The notes: generated by a model from the letters alone, not told the origin. Counted from the stretch's first letter, positions 1-6,859 are shown. The stretch: DNA of 11,612 bases from an uncultured Clostridia bacterium (GCA_904419095.1 CAJFQT010000040.1:1-11612); one strand, 5' to 3'. Translations and numbers: made by a program.

Positions 1-764
1 TGGTTCATGTTGATGGAAATATAAATCCGGTGAGAGATATAGAAACTATTAATTTAGAATTAATATTTGCAGATATAGAAACAGTAAATAAAAGACTAGA
101 AAAGGCAAAGAAAAATCTTAAAGCAGATAAGAAATACCAAGAAGAAATTGATTTATTAGAAAAAATTTTAACTTCTTTAGAAAATGGTATATCAGCAAGA
201 GCGATTGACTTTACTGATGATGAAAAAATAATGGTAAAAGATATGTTTTTGTTAACTACTAAACCAATATTATATATAGCAAATGTATCAGAAGAACAAT
301 TAGCAGATGTTGAAAATGATGAAAATGTAAAAAAAGTAAAAGAATATGCAGCAAAAGAAAATGCAGAAGTAGTTCCACTTTGTGTTAAGATGGAAGAAGA
401 ATTATCAGGACTAAATGATGAAGATAAAAAAGAAATGCTTGAGGTATATGGCTTAGAGGAATCAGGCTTAGATAAAGTAATAAAAAAAAGTTATGATTTA
501 TTGGGGTTAATGTCGTTTTTAACAGCTGGTGAGCCTGAAGTACGAGCATGGACAATAAAAAAAGGTACAAAAGCACCACAGGCTGCAGGAAAAATTCATT
601 CTGATATAGAAAGAGGGTTCATTAAAGCTGAGGTTGTATCATATGATGATTTGATGAGAGAAGGTTCGATGCTTGCAGCAAAAGAGAAAGGTTTAGTTCG
701 ATCAGAAGGAAAAGAATACATTATGCAAGACGGAGATATTGTATTGTTCAAATTTAATGTATAA
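1..764 (+). CDS. ychF: Redox-regulated ATPase YchF (OLA1 family), 3' part only
   Basis: YchF is a cytosolic Obg-related P-loop ATPase that associates with ribosomes. The reading frame is open from base 3 and gives about 253 residues of a family usually near 365, so the Walker A part of the G domain lies before the window. The first visible residues (VHVDGNINPVRDIETI) match the YchF segment before the coiled-coil insert, so the GTG at 30 is an internal Val codon and not a start. A charged helical segment follows (roughly codons 25-65). The C-terminal TGS domain is clear: GEPEVRAWTIKKGTKAPQAA, then IHSDIERGFIKAEVV, ending EYIMQDGDIVLFKFNV, the usual YchF terminus. Nothing suggests damage. The gene is probably expressed separately from what follows, because two good promoters lie downstream. 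Confidence 0.96.
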   Translation, partial: VHVDGNINPVRDIETINLELIFADIETVNKRLEKAKKNLKADKKYQEEIDLLEKILTSLENGISARAIDFTDDEKIMVKDMFLLTTKPILYIANVSEEQLADVENDENVKKVKEYAAKENAEVVPLCVKMEEELSGLNDEDKKEMLEVYGLEESGLDKVIKKSYDLLGLMSFLTAGEPEVRAWTIKKGTKAPQAAGKIHSDIERGFIKAEVVSYDDLMREGSMLAAKEKGLVRSEGKEYIMQDGDIVLFKFNV

Positions 765-788
765 AATTTAGTTTGAATAGTAAATTTT
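763..788 (+). terminator. Weak AT-only dyad after ychF, possible terminator
   Basis: A perfect 8-bp inverted repeat (AAAATTTA at 763-770, TAAATTTT at 781-788) with a 10-nt loop overlaps the ychF stop codon. It contains no G-C pair, so as an RNA hairpin it would be weak; the short T-run of its own right arm is the only U-tract. It is the only candidate 3' end for ychF that I can see. Confidence 0.25.
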
Positions 789-824
789 GTAACATAAATG
801 TAATAAAAAAAGTTAAAAAAAATA

Positions 825-853
825 TTGACATAGTGTAAAAATAAAGTTACAAT
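825..853 (+). promoter_or_regulatory. Sigma-A promoter P1 upstream of the LPxTG gene
   Basis: A perfect -35 box TTGACA (825-830), a 17-nt spacer and -10 TACAAT (848-853) make the best promoter match in the window. Transcription would start near 860, giving a leader of about 120 nt before the ATG at 982. I see no obvious riboswitch or strong hairpin in that leader. Confidence 0.75.
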
Positions 854-898
854 ATATTTGACGTTAAACAAGAGATAAAAGTTTGATGTGTAAAAAAC

Positions 899-927
899 TT
901 GCAATTATTTTAAAAAAGTAGTATAAT
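899..927 (+). promoter_or_regulatory. Sigma-A promoter P2 upstream of the LPxTG gene
   Basis: TTGCAA (899-904), a 17-nt spacer and a perfect -10 TATAAT (922-927) lie downstream of P1. The start site would be near 934, with a 48-nt leader. Two well-spaced promoters in tandem before one small gene suggest high or conditional expression. Confidence 0.65.
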
Positions 928-981
928 AAAAAATAGTTGTAGAATAATAGAATAAACATATTAAATAAAGGAGAGAATGAT

Positions 982-1377
982 ATGAGAAATTCAAAAGTTA
1001 CAAAAATATTAATTATGATTATTATGAGTACAGTATTAGTAGCTCTTATGATTGGACAAGTTAAAGCTGATGATTATCAAGATTTAGGAACAGCAATAAA
1101 TGGAACAGCATCTAATTCTGCTTCAAATAATACAGCTGGAAATAATACAGCAAGAAATTCAGCTGCATCAACATTAAATTCATCATCAAGAGCAAATAAC
1201 ACATTAACAACAAATTCACAAAATTCAGCTAATACAGCAAATTCATCAACATATAATAGTACAAGCTTACCAAAAACAGGAATTGGCGATTCTATACCAG
1301 TTGTGGTTTTAGCAGTAGTATTTGCTATTTCAGCAGCATATGCTTTTAAGAAAATAAGAGATTATAAAAATATTTAG
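982..1377 (+). CDS. Small secreted Asn/Ser/Thr-rich protein with LPKTG cell-wall sorting signal
   Basis: This 131-residue protein has every part of a sortase substrate. It has a signal peptide (basic MRNSKVTK, hydrophobic residues about 9-25, likely cleavage after VKA at residues 27-29), a low-complexity region rich in N, S, T and A (about residues 38-94), LPKTG at 96-100, a hydrophobic segment (about 105-122) and a basic tail (KKIRDYKNI). The mature surface part is only about 70 residues, with no folded domain I recognise and no cysteine, so it may be a short linker, a surface coat peptide or a sugar acceptor; I assign no function. AAGGAG at 968-973 is 8 nt from the ATG. It is a single-gene unit, with two promoters upstream and a terminator right after. 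No sortase gene is in the window. Confidence 0.82.
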   Translation: MRNSKVTKILIMIIMSTVLVALMIGQVKADDYQDLGTAINGTASNSASNNTAGNNTARNSAASTLNSSSRANNTLTTNSQNSANTANSSTYNSTSLPKTGIGDSIPVVVLAVVFAISAAYAFKKIRDYKNI

Positions 1378-1403
1378 TAATAATTGAAGAAATATATTTT
1401 AAG

Positions 1404-1440
1404 CGGAATGTCTTTTGATAGACATTCTGTTTTTGTGTTT
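1404..1440 (+). terminator. Rho-independent terminator of the LPxTG gene
   Basis: A 10-bp stem (CGGAATGTCT 1404-1413, AGACATTCTG 1420-1429; one G-U pair) with a 6-nt loop is followed directly by TTTTTGTGTTT. It starts 26 nt after the stop codon and separates the small gene from the fatty acid cluster. Confidence 0.82.
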
Positions 1441-1473
1441 ATTATTTTGAAAATATAAATCCAAAATAATAAA
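1438..1473. promoter_or_regulatory. Perfect 12-bp inverted repeat ahead of fabH
   Basis: TTTATTATTTTG (1438-1449) and CAAAATAATAAA (1462-1473) are exact reverse complements separated by 12 nt. The dyad abuts the preceding terminator and lies about 100 bp before the fabH start. No T-run follows it on the plus strand, so it is not a second terminator. It does not match the FapR or FabT operator consensus as I know them. It could be an operator for an unidentified regulator of the fab cluster, or just an AT-rich palindrome. Confidence 0.4.
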
Positions 1474-1569
1474 TGATAACTGACCGCCCATACTAATAGA
1501 AAAAAATGAGAAAATGTTATATAAATAGAGTATGAGTAAACTAGCATAATAAGAATATGTGAGGTAAGT

Positions 1570-2502
1570 ATGGAACAAATACAAATAATAGAGACAGGGA
1601 GTTATCTTCCAGGAGAAGAAATAACAAATGAATATTTGCAAAATAAATTGAATTTAGAAAATAATTATATAAAAAAAATGACAGGAATAGAAAAGAGATT
1701 TTATGCAAAAGAAGAAACAATTGAAGAAATGGCTCTGAAAGCAGCAAAAAATTTACTAAAGAAAAATCAAAATATATTGAAAGATGAGATAGATTTAATA
1801 ATTGTTGCAACAACAACTCCAAACAAATTTATGCCAGGTATTGCAAATTATATCCAAAAAAAGTTAGAGATACCAGAGTGTAATGCATTTGATATTTTAG
1901 CAGGATGTAATGGATATATAACAGCATTTGATATAGCAAGCACATATATACAACTGGGGAAAATAAAAAGAGCCTTAGTAATAGGAGTAGATATATTATC
2001 AAAATACACAGCTGATAGAGATGTAGGAACATCAATAATTTTATCAGATGGTGCAGGGGCTATATTACTTGGAATTCAGAAAAGTCAAAAAAAATATTTT
2101 TCTAAGATTATTTCACAAGGAAAAAATAATGAAATTTTAACTTGTTCAAAAGATGAAAAAATTTTTATGAATGGAAAAGAAATATATAAATATGCTGTAA
2201 CAGAACCGGTAAAAATTGTGAAAGATATATTAAATGAAGCAAAAATATCTTTAGATGATATAAAATATGTAATACCACATCAATCAAATAAAAGAATAAT
2301 GGATGCTATTGCACGTAGATTACATATGCCAAAAGAAAAAATGTATATGAATATAAAAAATGTTGGTAATACATTTTGTGCTAGTATTCCAATTGCAATA
2401 AATCAGATGAATGAAGAAAATTTGATATATAAAGGAGATAATGTTATTTTATTAGGTTATGGTGGTGGAATAAATACTGGTTGTATATTGTTAGAAATAT
2501 AG
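1570..2502 (+). CDS. fabH: 3-oxoacyl-[ACP] synthase III (FabH)
   Basis: FabH starts type II fatty acid synthesis by condensing an acyl-CoA primer, usually acetyl-CoA, with malonyl-ACP. The protein has 310 residues against 317 in E. coli. The N-terminus ETGSYLPGEEITN is typical. The catalytic triad is present: Cys113 in AGCNGY, His237 in IPHQSN and Asn267 in VGNTF. The glycine loop near the end is GYGGGINTG. It is a divergent member. The nucleophile context is AGCNGY rather than AACAGF, GNTS has become GNTF, the Trp of the usual GGGxTWG is missing, and the primer-pocket Phe87 of E. coli aligns with Met88. Start: ATG at 1570 with GAGG at 1561-1564, 5 nt upstream. No clear promoter is seen; a TGT-TATATA extended -10-like sequence at 1515-1523 lacks a -35. 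It heads the fab cluster. Confidence 0.92.
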   Translation: MEQIQIIETGSYLPGEEITNEYLQNKLNLENNYIKKMTGIEKRFYAKEETIEEMALKAAKNLLKKNQNILKDEIDLIIVATTTPNKFMPGIANYIQKKLEIPECNAFDILAGCNGYITAFDIASTYIQLGKIKRALVIGVDILSKYTADRDVGTSIILSDGAGAILLGIQKSQKKYFSKIISQGKNNEILTCSKDEKIFMNGKEIYKYAVTEPVKIVKDILNEAKISLDDIKYVIPHQSNKRIMDAIARRLHMPKEKMYMNIKNVGNTFCASIPIAINQMNEENLIYKGDNVILLGYGGGINTGCILLEI

Positions 2503-2515
2503 AAATTGTGATGTA

Positions 2516-2546
2516 CCTAAAAATTTATATAAATTGTAATTTTAGG
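2516..2546 (+). other. Weak hairpin in the fabH-fabD gap
   Basis: CCTAAAA at 2516-2522 pairs with TTTTAGG at 2540-2546, and an inner ATT/AAT pairing is possible with one bulge. No U-tract follows, so it is not a convincing terminator. It could be a minor RNA processing or stability element. Confidence 0.3.
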
Positions 2547-2548
2547 AA

Positions 2549-2577
2549 TTGATTTTGTAAAAAAGTTTATGTATGAT
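2549..2577 (+). promoter_or_regulatory. Candidate promoter for fabD
   Basis: TTGATT (2549-2554), a 17-nt spacer and TATGAT (2572-2577) lie in the 104-nt gap before fabD, with a start near 2584. In DNA this AT-rich, chance matches are common; the exact 17-nt spacing raises it above background. Confidence 0.45.
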
Positions 2578-2606
2578 TAATAAAAAACGAAAGGAAGAAT
2601 GAAGAA

Positions 2607-3533
2607 ATGAAAAGAGCATTTTTGTTTCCTGGTCAAGGAAGTCAAGTAGTAGGCATGGGAAAAGAAATTTACGAAAAATATGAAGAAGCTAGAAGAGTAT
2701 ATGATAAAGCAAGTGAAATATCAGGAATTGATGTTAAAAAAATCTGTTTTGAAGGACCAGAAGAAGATTTGAATAAGACGGAAAATACACAGATTGCAAT
2801 ATTGACAACAAGTTTAGCAATATTGGAAGTTCTAAAGAGCAAAGGAATAAGTGCAGATATTAGTGTTGGATTAAGTTTAGGAGAATATGGAGCATTAATT
2901 TATTCTGGAATAATATCATTTGTAGATGGAATAAAATTAATCCAAAAAAGAGGATATTATATGGGAAATTTACTTCCAAAAGAGGAATTTCAAATGGCTG
3001 CTGTAATAGGACTTGATTCATCTAAAATTGAAGAAATATGTAAAAAGATAAATGACAGTGGTAAGTTTTTAGTCCCAGCAAATTATAATTGTAGTGTACA
3101 AACAGCCATTTCTGGAACAGAAGAAGCTGTAAATATGGCTACTCCATTGTTGAAAGAAGCAGGAGCAAAAAGAGTGATTCCATTAAAAACAAGTGGACCT
3201 TTTCATACAGTGAAATTAAAAGATGCAAAAGAAGCATATGAGAAAGAATTAGAAAAAATAGAATTTCATCCAGGAAAATGTAAAGTGATTAAAAATTTAG
3301 ATGGGACATTTTATAATGATAATGATGATATAAAAACTATTTTAGCAAATCACATTATAAATCCTGTGCGTTTTGATAAGGCTATAAAATTGATGCAAGA
3401 TGAAGGTGTTGAAGAATATGTCGAAATAGGACCAGGAAAAGTGCTAACAGGATTTGTAAAAAAAGAGAATAGGGATGCTGTAACATATAATATAAATTCT
3501 TTAGAAACTTTGGAAGAATATTTAAATAAGTAA
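2607..3533 (+). CDS. fabD: Malonyl-CoA:ACP transacylase (FabD)
   Basis: FabD moves the malonyl group from CoA to acyl carrier protein, supplying the extender unit for every elongation cycle. It has 308 residues, the usual family length. Visible motifs are FPGQGSQ at 7-13, the nucleophile elbow GLSLGEY with Ser90, the malonate-binding Arg115 in QKRG, the catalytic His200 in SGPFH, and EIGPGKVLTGF near the C-terminus. E. coli has GHSLGE, so the residue before the nucleophile is Leu instead of His; I believe this occurs in other clostridial FabDs. The ribosome site AAGGA (2591-2595) is 11 nt from the ATG, which is long, and a three-codon ATG-AAG-AAA-TGA frame overlaps the start. The gene it serves, acpP, is not in this cluster. 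Confidence 0.95.
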   Translation: MKRAFLFPGQGSQVVGMGKEIYEKYEEARRVYDKASEISGIDVKKICFEGPEEDLNKTENTQIAILTTSLAILEVLKSKGISADISVGLSLGEYGALIYSGIISFVDGIKLIQKRGYYMGNLLPKEEFQMAAVIGLDSSKIEEICKKINDSGKFLVPANYNCSVQTAISGTEEAVNMATPLLKEAGAKRVIPLKTSGPFHTVKLKDAKEAYEKELEKIEFHPGKCKVIKNLDGTFYNDNDDIKTILANHIINPVRFDKAIKLMQDEGVEEYVEIGPGKVLTGFVKKENRDAVTYNINSLETLEEYLNK

Positions 3534-3661
3534 TTTTATAAGGTTTATATGTAAAAAAACATTTTAAAAAATAAATTGAAAATATGAAGGAAAATATAGT
3601 TTAGAATAATTTTTTATATATTGACAATTTTTTAAATAAGTAGGAAAGGATGAGGGGTAAA

Positions 3662-4402
3662 ATGGAAGAAAGAAAAGTAGCATTTATAACAGGAGGGTCA
3701 AGAGGAATTGGAAAAGAAGTTGCAACAAAATTTGCAGAGAATGGTTATAATATAGTTATAAATTATGTATCTGATAAAACTGATGTTGAAACTTTAAGAA
3801 CAGAATGGGAATCAAAAGGAGTAAAGGCATTAATATTAAAAGCTGATGTTACAAAAGCAGAAGAAGTAGAAAACGTTGTGAAAACAGCTATTGATACTTT
3901 TGGAAAAATAGATGTATTAGTAAATAATGCAGGAATAACAAGAGATAATTTGTTAATGAGAATGTCAGAAGAAGAATTTGATAAAGTAATAGAAACAAAC
4001 TTAAAAGGTACATTTGTAGTTACTAAAGCAGTAACAAAATATATGATGAAGAAAAGAAGTGGAAGTATAGTAAACCTATCATCAGTAGTTGGTGTTGTAG
4101 GTAATGCAGGTCAATGCAATTATTCAGCATCAAAAGCAGGAGTTATAGGATTTACAAAGAGTGTAGCAAAAGAATTATCATCAAGAAACATTAGAGCAAA
4201 TGCTGTTGCTCCCGGTTTTATAGAAACAGATATGACAGCTGTATTATCAGATGCTGTTAAAGAGAATATACATAATCAAATACCGCTTAAAAGAATGGGT
4301 TCAGCTAAAGAAGTTGCCAATTTGATATATTTCTTGGGATCTGATGAAAGTTCATATATAACAGGTCAAGTTATAAACGTTGATGGTGGAATGGTAATGT
4401 AG
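3662..4402 (+). CDS. fabG: 3-oxoacyl-[ACP] reductase (FabG)
   Basis: FabG is a short-chain dehydrogenase that reduces 3-oxoacyl-ACP with NADPH in each elongation round. From the ATG at 3662 it has 246 residues (E. coli 244). It shows the Rossmann motif TGGSRGIG (10-17), NNAG (88-91), structural Asn113 in ETNLKG, the catalytic triad Ser141-Tyr154-Lys158 (LSSVVG, then YSASK), and the family ending GQVINVDGGMVM. An ATG at 3650 would add MRGK; I prefer 3662 because the result matches family length and GAGGGG (3652-3657) sits 4 nt upstream. The start at 3650 remains possible since AGGAAAGG lies just before it. The 128-nt gap from fabD holds no acpP and no terminator; a TTGACA at 3621 lacks a -10 box. 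Confidence 0.95.
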   Translation: MEERKVAFITGGSRGIGKEVATKFAENGYNIVINYVSDKTDVETLRTEWESKGVKALILKADVTKAEEVENVVKTAIDTFGKIDVLVNNAGITRDNLLMRMSEEEFDKVIETNLKGTFVVTKAVTKYMMKKRSGSIVNLSSVVGVVGNAGQCNYSASKAGVIGFTKSVAKELSSRNIRANAVAPGFIETDMTAVLSDAVKENIHNQIPLKRMGSAKEVANLIYFLGSDESSYITGQVINVDGGMVM

Positions 4403-4446
4403 TTGAAAATTAAAAGTTTGGCTAGGCAAAGTCAAAAGCTAAGGTT

Positions 4447-4474
4447 TTGAAATAAGATTTATTTGTAGTAAAAT
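4447..4474 (+). promoter_or_regulatory. Candidate promoter for fabF
   Basis: TTGAAA (4447-4452), a 16-nt spacer and TAAAAT (4469-4474) lie in the 103-nt gap before fabF. Each box differs from consensus at one base. It may be an internal promoter in the fab cluster, but the AT-rich background makes it uncertain. Confidence 0.4.
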
Positions 4475-4505
4475 CGAAAAAAATAAATAGTGAGGAGAAA
4501 TTAAA

Positions 4506-5747
4506 ATGGAAAGAAGAGTAGTAATTACTGGTTTAGGAGCAATAACTCCAATAGGAAATAATGCAAAAGATTTTTGGGAAGGCATAAAAAATGGAAAATG
4601 TGGTATTGATAATATTACACAATTTGATACAACAAATTTTAAAGTAAAATTGGCAGCAGAAGTAAAAAATTATAATCCAGAAGATTATTTTGATAGAAGA
4701 GAAGCTAAAAGATTGGATAAATTTTCACAATATGCTATGATTGCAGCTAGAGAAGCTTGGGAAGATAGTGGACTTGATAAGGAAAAAGAGAATATGGAAC
4801 AAGTTGGTGTTATAATAGGTTCTGGAATTGGAGGAATTCAAACTATTGAAACAGAACATGCAAAGTGTATGGAAAGAGGACCTGAAAGAGTTTCACCAAT
4901 GTATATACCAATGGGAATATCTAATATGGCAACAGGAAATGTTGCTATAGATCTTGGAGCAAAAGGTGAGTCTATTGCAATGGTAACAGCTTGTGCTAGT
5001 GGAACACATTGTATAGGTGAAAGTTTTAGAATGATTAAACATGGTTATCAAGATGTTGTATTGGCTGGAGGAACAGAAGCTGGTATAACACCACTTGGAA
5101 TAGCAGGTTTTGCAAATATTAAAGCATTAACAAAAACTGATGATAAGAATAGAGCAAGTATCCCATTTGATAAAGAGAGAAGTGGATTTGTAATGGGCGA
5201 AGGTGCAGGCGTTATAGTGTTAGAAGAATTAGAGCATGCTCTTGAAAGAGGCGCAAGGATTTATGCAGAAATAGTTGGATATGGGGCTACTTCAGATGCT
5301 TATCATATTACTTCACCAGCTCCTGGAGGCGAAGGTGGAGCTAGAGCAATGAAAATAGCTATGAAAGAAGGTAATGTTAATCCTGAGGAAATTACTTATA
5401 TTAATGCTCATGGTACTTCTACACATTTAAATGATTCTTGTGAGACTCAAGCTGTGAAAACAGCGTTGGGAGAATCAGCAGCTAAAAAGGTTATGATGAG
5501 TTCTACAAAGGGTCATACTGGACATTTGTTGGGAGCAGCTGGTGGTGTTGAGGCTATTGTTTGTGCTAAGGCTATTCAAGAGGGATTTGTTCCTGCTACT
5601 ATTAATTATAAAGTTCCTGATGAAGAGTGTGATTTGGATGTTGTTCCAAATGAAGGTAGAGCTGTTGATGTGAAGTATGCTATGTCAAATTCTTTGGGAT
5701 TTGGTGGTCATAATAGTACTTTGTTGCTTAAAAAGTTTGAGGGGTAA
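4506..5747 (+). CDS. fabF: 3-oxoacyl-[ACP] synthase II (FabF)
   Basis: FabF elongates acyl-ACP by decarboxylative condensation with malonyl-ACP. It has 413 residues, the same as E. coli FabF. The Cys-His-His active site is intact: Cys163 in TACASGTH, His302 in NAHGTSTHLND and His340 in TGHLLGAAG. Lys335 lies in the conserved SSTKG turn, and the glycine-rich SLGFGGHN is near the C-terminus. GAGGAG (4492-4497) is 8 nt from the ATG. Codon choice changes inside the gene: before about 5260 Ala is mostly GCA, and after it mostly GCT, with more GTT and TTG as well. The reading frame is unbroken. The long inverted-repeat element begins within 5 bases of the stop codon. Confidence 0.97.
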   Translation: MERRVVITGLGAITPIGNNAKDFWEGIKNGKCGIDNITQFDTTNFKVKLAAEVKNYNPEDYFDRREAKRLDKFSQYAMIAAREAWEDSGLDKEKENMEQVGVIIGSGIGGIQTIETEHAKCMERGPERVSPMYIPMGISNMATGNVAIDLGAKGESIAMVTACASGTHCIGESFRMIKHGYQDVVLAGGTEAGITPLGIAGFANIKALTKTDDKNRASIPFDKERSGFVMGEGAGVIVLEELEHALERGARIYAEIVGYGATSDAYHITSPAPGGEGGARAMKIAMKEGNVNPEEITYINAHGTSTHLNDSCETQAVKTALGESAAKKVMMSSTKGHTGHLLGAAGGVEAIVCAKAIQEGFVPATINYKVPDEECDLDVVPNEGRAVDVKYAMSNSLGFGGHNSTLLLKKFEG

Positions 5748-5751
5748 GAAA

Positions 5752-6044
5752 TTTAATTTATAATTTGAAATTTAAAGGCAATGGTGGGGGTGTTGCCCGC
5801 TCCAAGAGGTATGTATATAAAATATTTATTCCACTCCTCGGCTTGTTACATTGCTTACGCCTTCTAAATCAAAATCAAACGAGCCTCTCGTTACATTCTT
5901 CACGCTTCCTCATTTGCTTTTGATTAAGAAGGCGTACAGCAATTCCACGGCACACTCGTCGTTCCATAAATATTTTATATACATACCTCTTTACGCTGAC
6001 TAAGTGAGTGGCTTTTGCCTTTAAATTTCAAATCGTAAATTAAA
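5752..6044. repeat. Long three-stem inverted-repeat element (possible MITE-like element or structured RNA)
   Basis: This element fills most of the 404-nt gap between fabF and accB. Three nested stems can form: outer, 5752-5781 with 6015-6044 (30 bp, 2 mismatches); middle, 5804-5829 with 5966-5991 (26 bp, perfect); inner, 5850-5879 with 5913-5943 (2 mismatches, 1 bulge). Between them lie near-symmetric unpaired loops of 22/23 and 20/22 nt, and the 33-nt apical loop has a CGAG-CCT-CTCG mini-hairpin. The base of each arm can also fold alone (GGCAA/TTGCC at 5777-5797; GGC-TTTT-GCC at 6010-6019). It is richer in G and C than its surroundings and has no convincing ORF. I see no target-site duplication. 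Known families with long inverted arms include MITEs and REP-like units; membership is an inference. Confidence 0.8.
5842..5910. repeat. Imperfect 24-nt direct repeat inside the inverted-repeat element
   Basis: Bases 5842-5865 and 5887-5910 align without gaps at 18 of 24 positions, sharing GTTACATT and the ACGC core. The first copy overlaps the left inner stem and the second lies in the apical loop. On the minus strand both read as a purine-rich unit containing AATGTAAC. This suggests the element was built from repeated units. Confidence 0.5.
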
Positions 6045-6151
6045 AATAGATGAGTGAGAAGGCTTGAATTTGTTGTGTAAATGTGAAATAATATAGATGG
6101 TTTATAGGTAGAACCGTGAAAACCTAAATATGTTTGTAAGGATGGTTAGAA

Positions 6152-6631
6152 ATGGATTATAAGGATATTAAGAAATTGATGGATGATATGGGAAATTCTA
6201 AGTTGGATTCTTTGGAGATTGAGTTTCCTGATGGTGTTAAAATTAGTATGACTAAAGATACCAAAAAAGAGGTTTTTATTACAAATCCAGGTGCAAATGT
6301 TATAGAGGCGAGTGCACCTATGACAGTTCCTACTGTTCAACCAAAACAAGAGAGTAGTTTGGTTGCTGTTGATAAGGAAAATAAGGTAGAAGAAAATTTT
6401 AAGGTTGTTAAGTCTCCAATGGTTGGTACTTTTTATGCTAGTTCTTCTCCTGATAAGGCTCCATATGTTAAGCCTGGTGATAGAGTTCATAAGGGACAGG
6501 TTCTTTGTATAGTTGAGGCTATGAAACTTATGAATGAAATTGAGTCAGAGTTTGATGGCGAAATTGTTGAGGTTTGTGTTAATAATGAGGATGTTGTTGA
6601 GTATGGAACACCTTTGTTTAAAATAAGATAA
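6152..6631 (+). CDS. accB: Biotin carboxyl carrier protein of acetyl-CoA carboxylase (AccB)
   Basis: AccB carries the biotin that shuttles CO2 between biotin carboxylase and carboxyltransferase to make malonyl-CoA. The protein has 159 residues, a usual length. It has an N-terminal segment that docks the carboxylase (about 1-40), a variable linker (about 41-82), and a biotinyl/lipoyl fold with VKSPMVGTFYASSSPD, the GDRVHKGQ turn and the biotinylation motif EAMKLM, the modified residue being Lys125. It ends YGTPLFKIR. AAGGA at 6138-6142 is 9 nt from the ATG. Codon use is T-rich like the end of fabF. No accC, accD or accA follows, although in most clostridial clusters accB is followed by fabZ and then these genes. 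Confidence 0.96.
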   Translation: MDYKDIKKLMDDMGNSKLDSLEIEFPDGVKISMTKDTKKEVFITNPGANVIEASAPMTVPTVQPKQESSLVAVDKENKVEENFKVVKSPMVGTFYASSSPDKAPYVKPGDRVHKGQVLCIVEAMKLMNEIESEFDGEIVEVCVNNEDVVEYGTPLFKIR

Positions 6632-6794
6632 ATTAATATAAGATAATATAAATTAAAACAATATTAAACGGTATAAAATAACATAAAGTTAATATAAAGT
6701 AAAACAATAACAATATAATATAATTATAAATTATGCTATATAATATAATAAAGATAGGATTAAATAGAGGTAGCGTGTAAATATCTATTTTCTG
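6632..6794. other. Extremely AT-rich spacer between accB and fabZ
   Basis: The gap from accB to the fabZ -10 box is almost entirely A and T, especially 6632-6760, with degenerate reiterations of TTAATATAA (for example 6633-6641 and 6689-6697). I see no ORF, no strong hairpin and no terminator. It could be a curved or easily melted upstream promoter region, or decayed sequence. Confidence 0.4.
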
Positions 6795-6800
6795 TATAAT
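6795..6800 (+). promoter_or_regulatory. -10 box candidate for fabZ
   Basis: A perfect TATAAT stands 60 nt before the preferred fabZ start. No recognisable -35 box lies 16-18 nt upstream. If used, transcription would begin near 6807, placing the ATG at 6809 at the very 5' end of the RNA and favouring the internal start at 6860. Confidence 0.4.
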
Positions 6801-6859
6801 GGAGAAAAATGATATTTAGAGATTTATTATATAATAGTGAGAAGGGAAAGAGTTTTAGA

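Noticed and set aside
30..764. GTG at 30 as the start of a 244-residue protein
   Set aside because: The frame is open to the left edge and the residues before it match conserved YchF sequence, so this is an internal codon of a truncated gene.
3621..3649. TTGACA upstream of fabG as a promoter
   Set aside because: The -35 box is perfect but the sequence 16-18 nt downstream is purine-rich and runs into the ribosome binding site, with no -10-like hexamer.
5752..6044. The element as a CRISPR array, tRNA or rRNA fragment
   Set aside because: There are no regularly spaced identical repeats, no cloverleaf or CCA end, and no recognisable rRNA motif; the symmetry is inverted rather than tandem.
6146..6490. 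A minus-strand open frame across the accB start
   Set aside because: It is antisense to a clear biotin carrier gene, has an improbable composition rich in Ile, Asn and Leu, and has no promoter or ribosome site.
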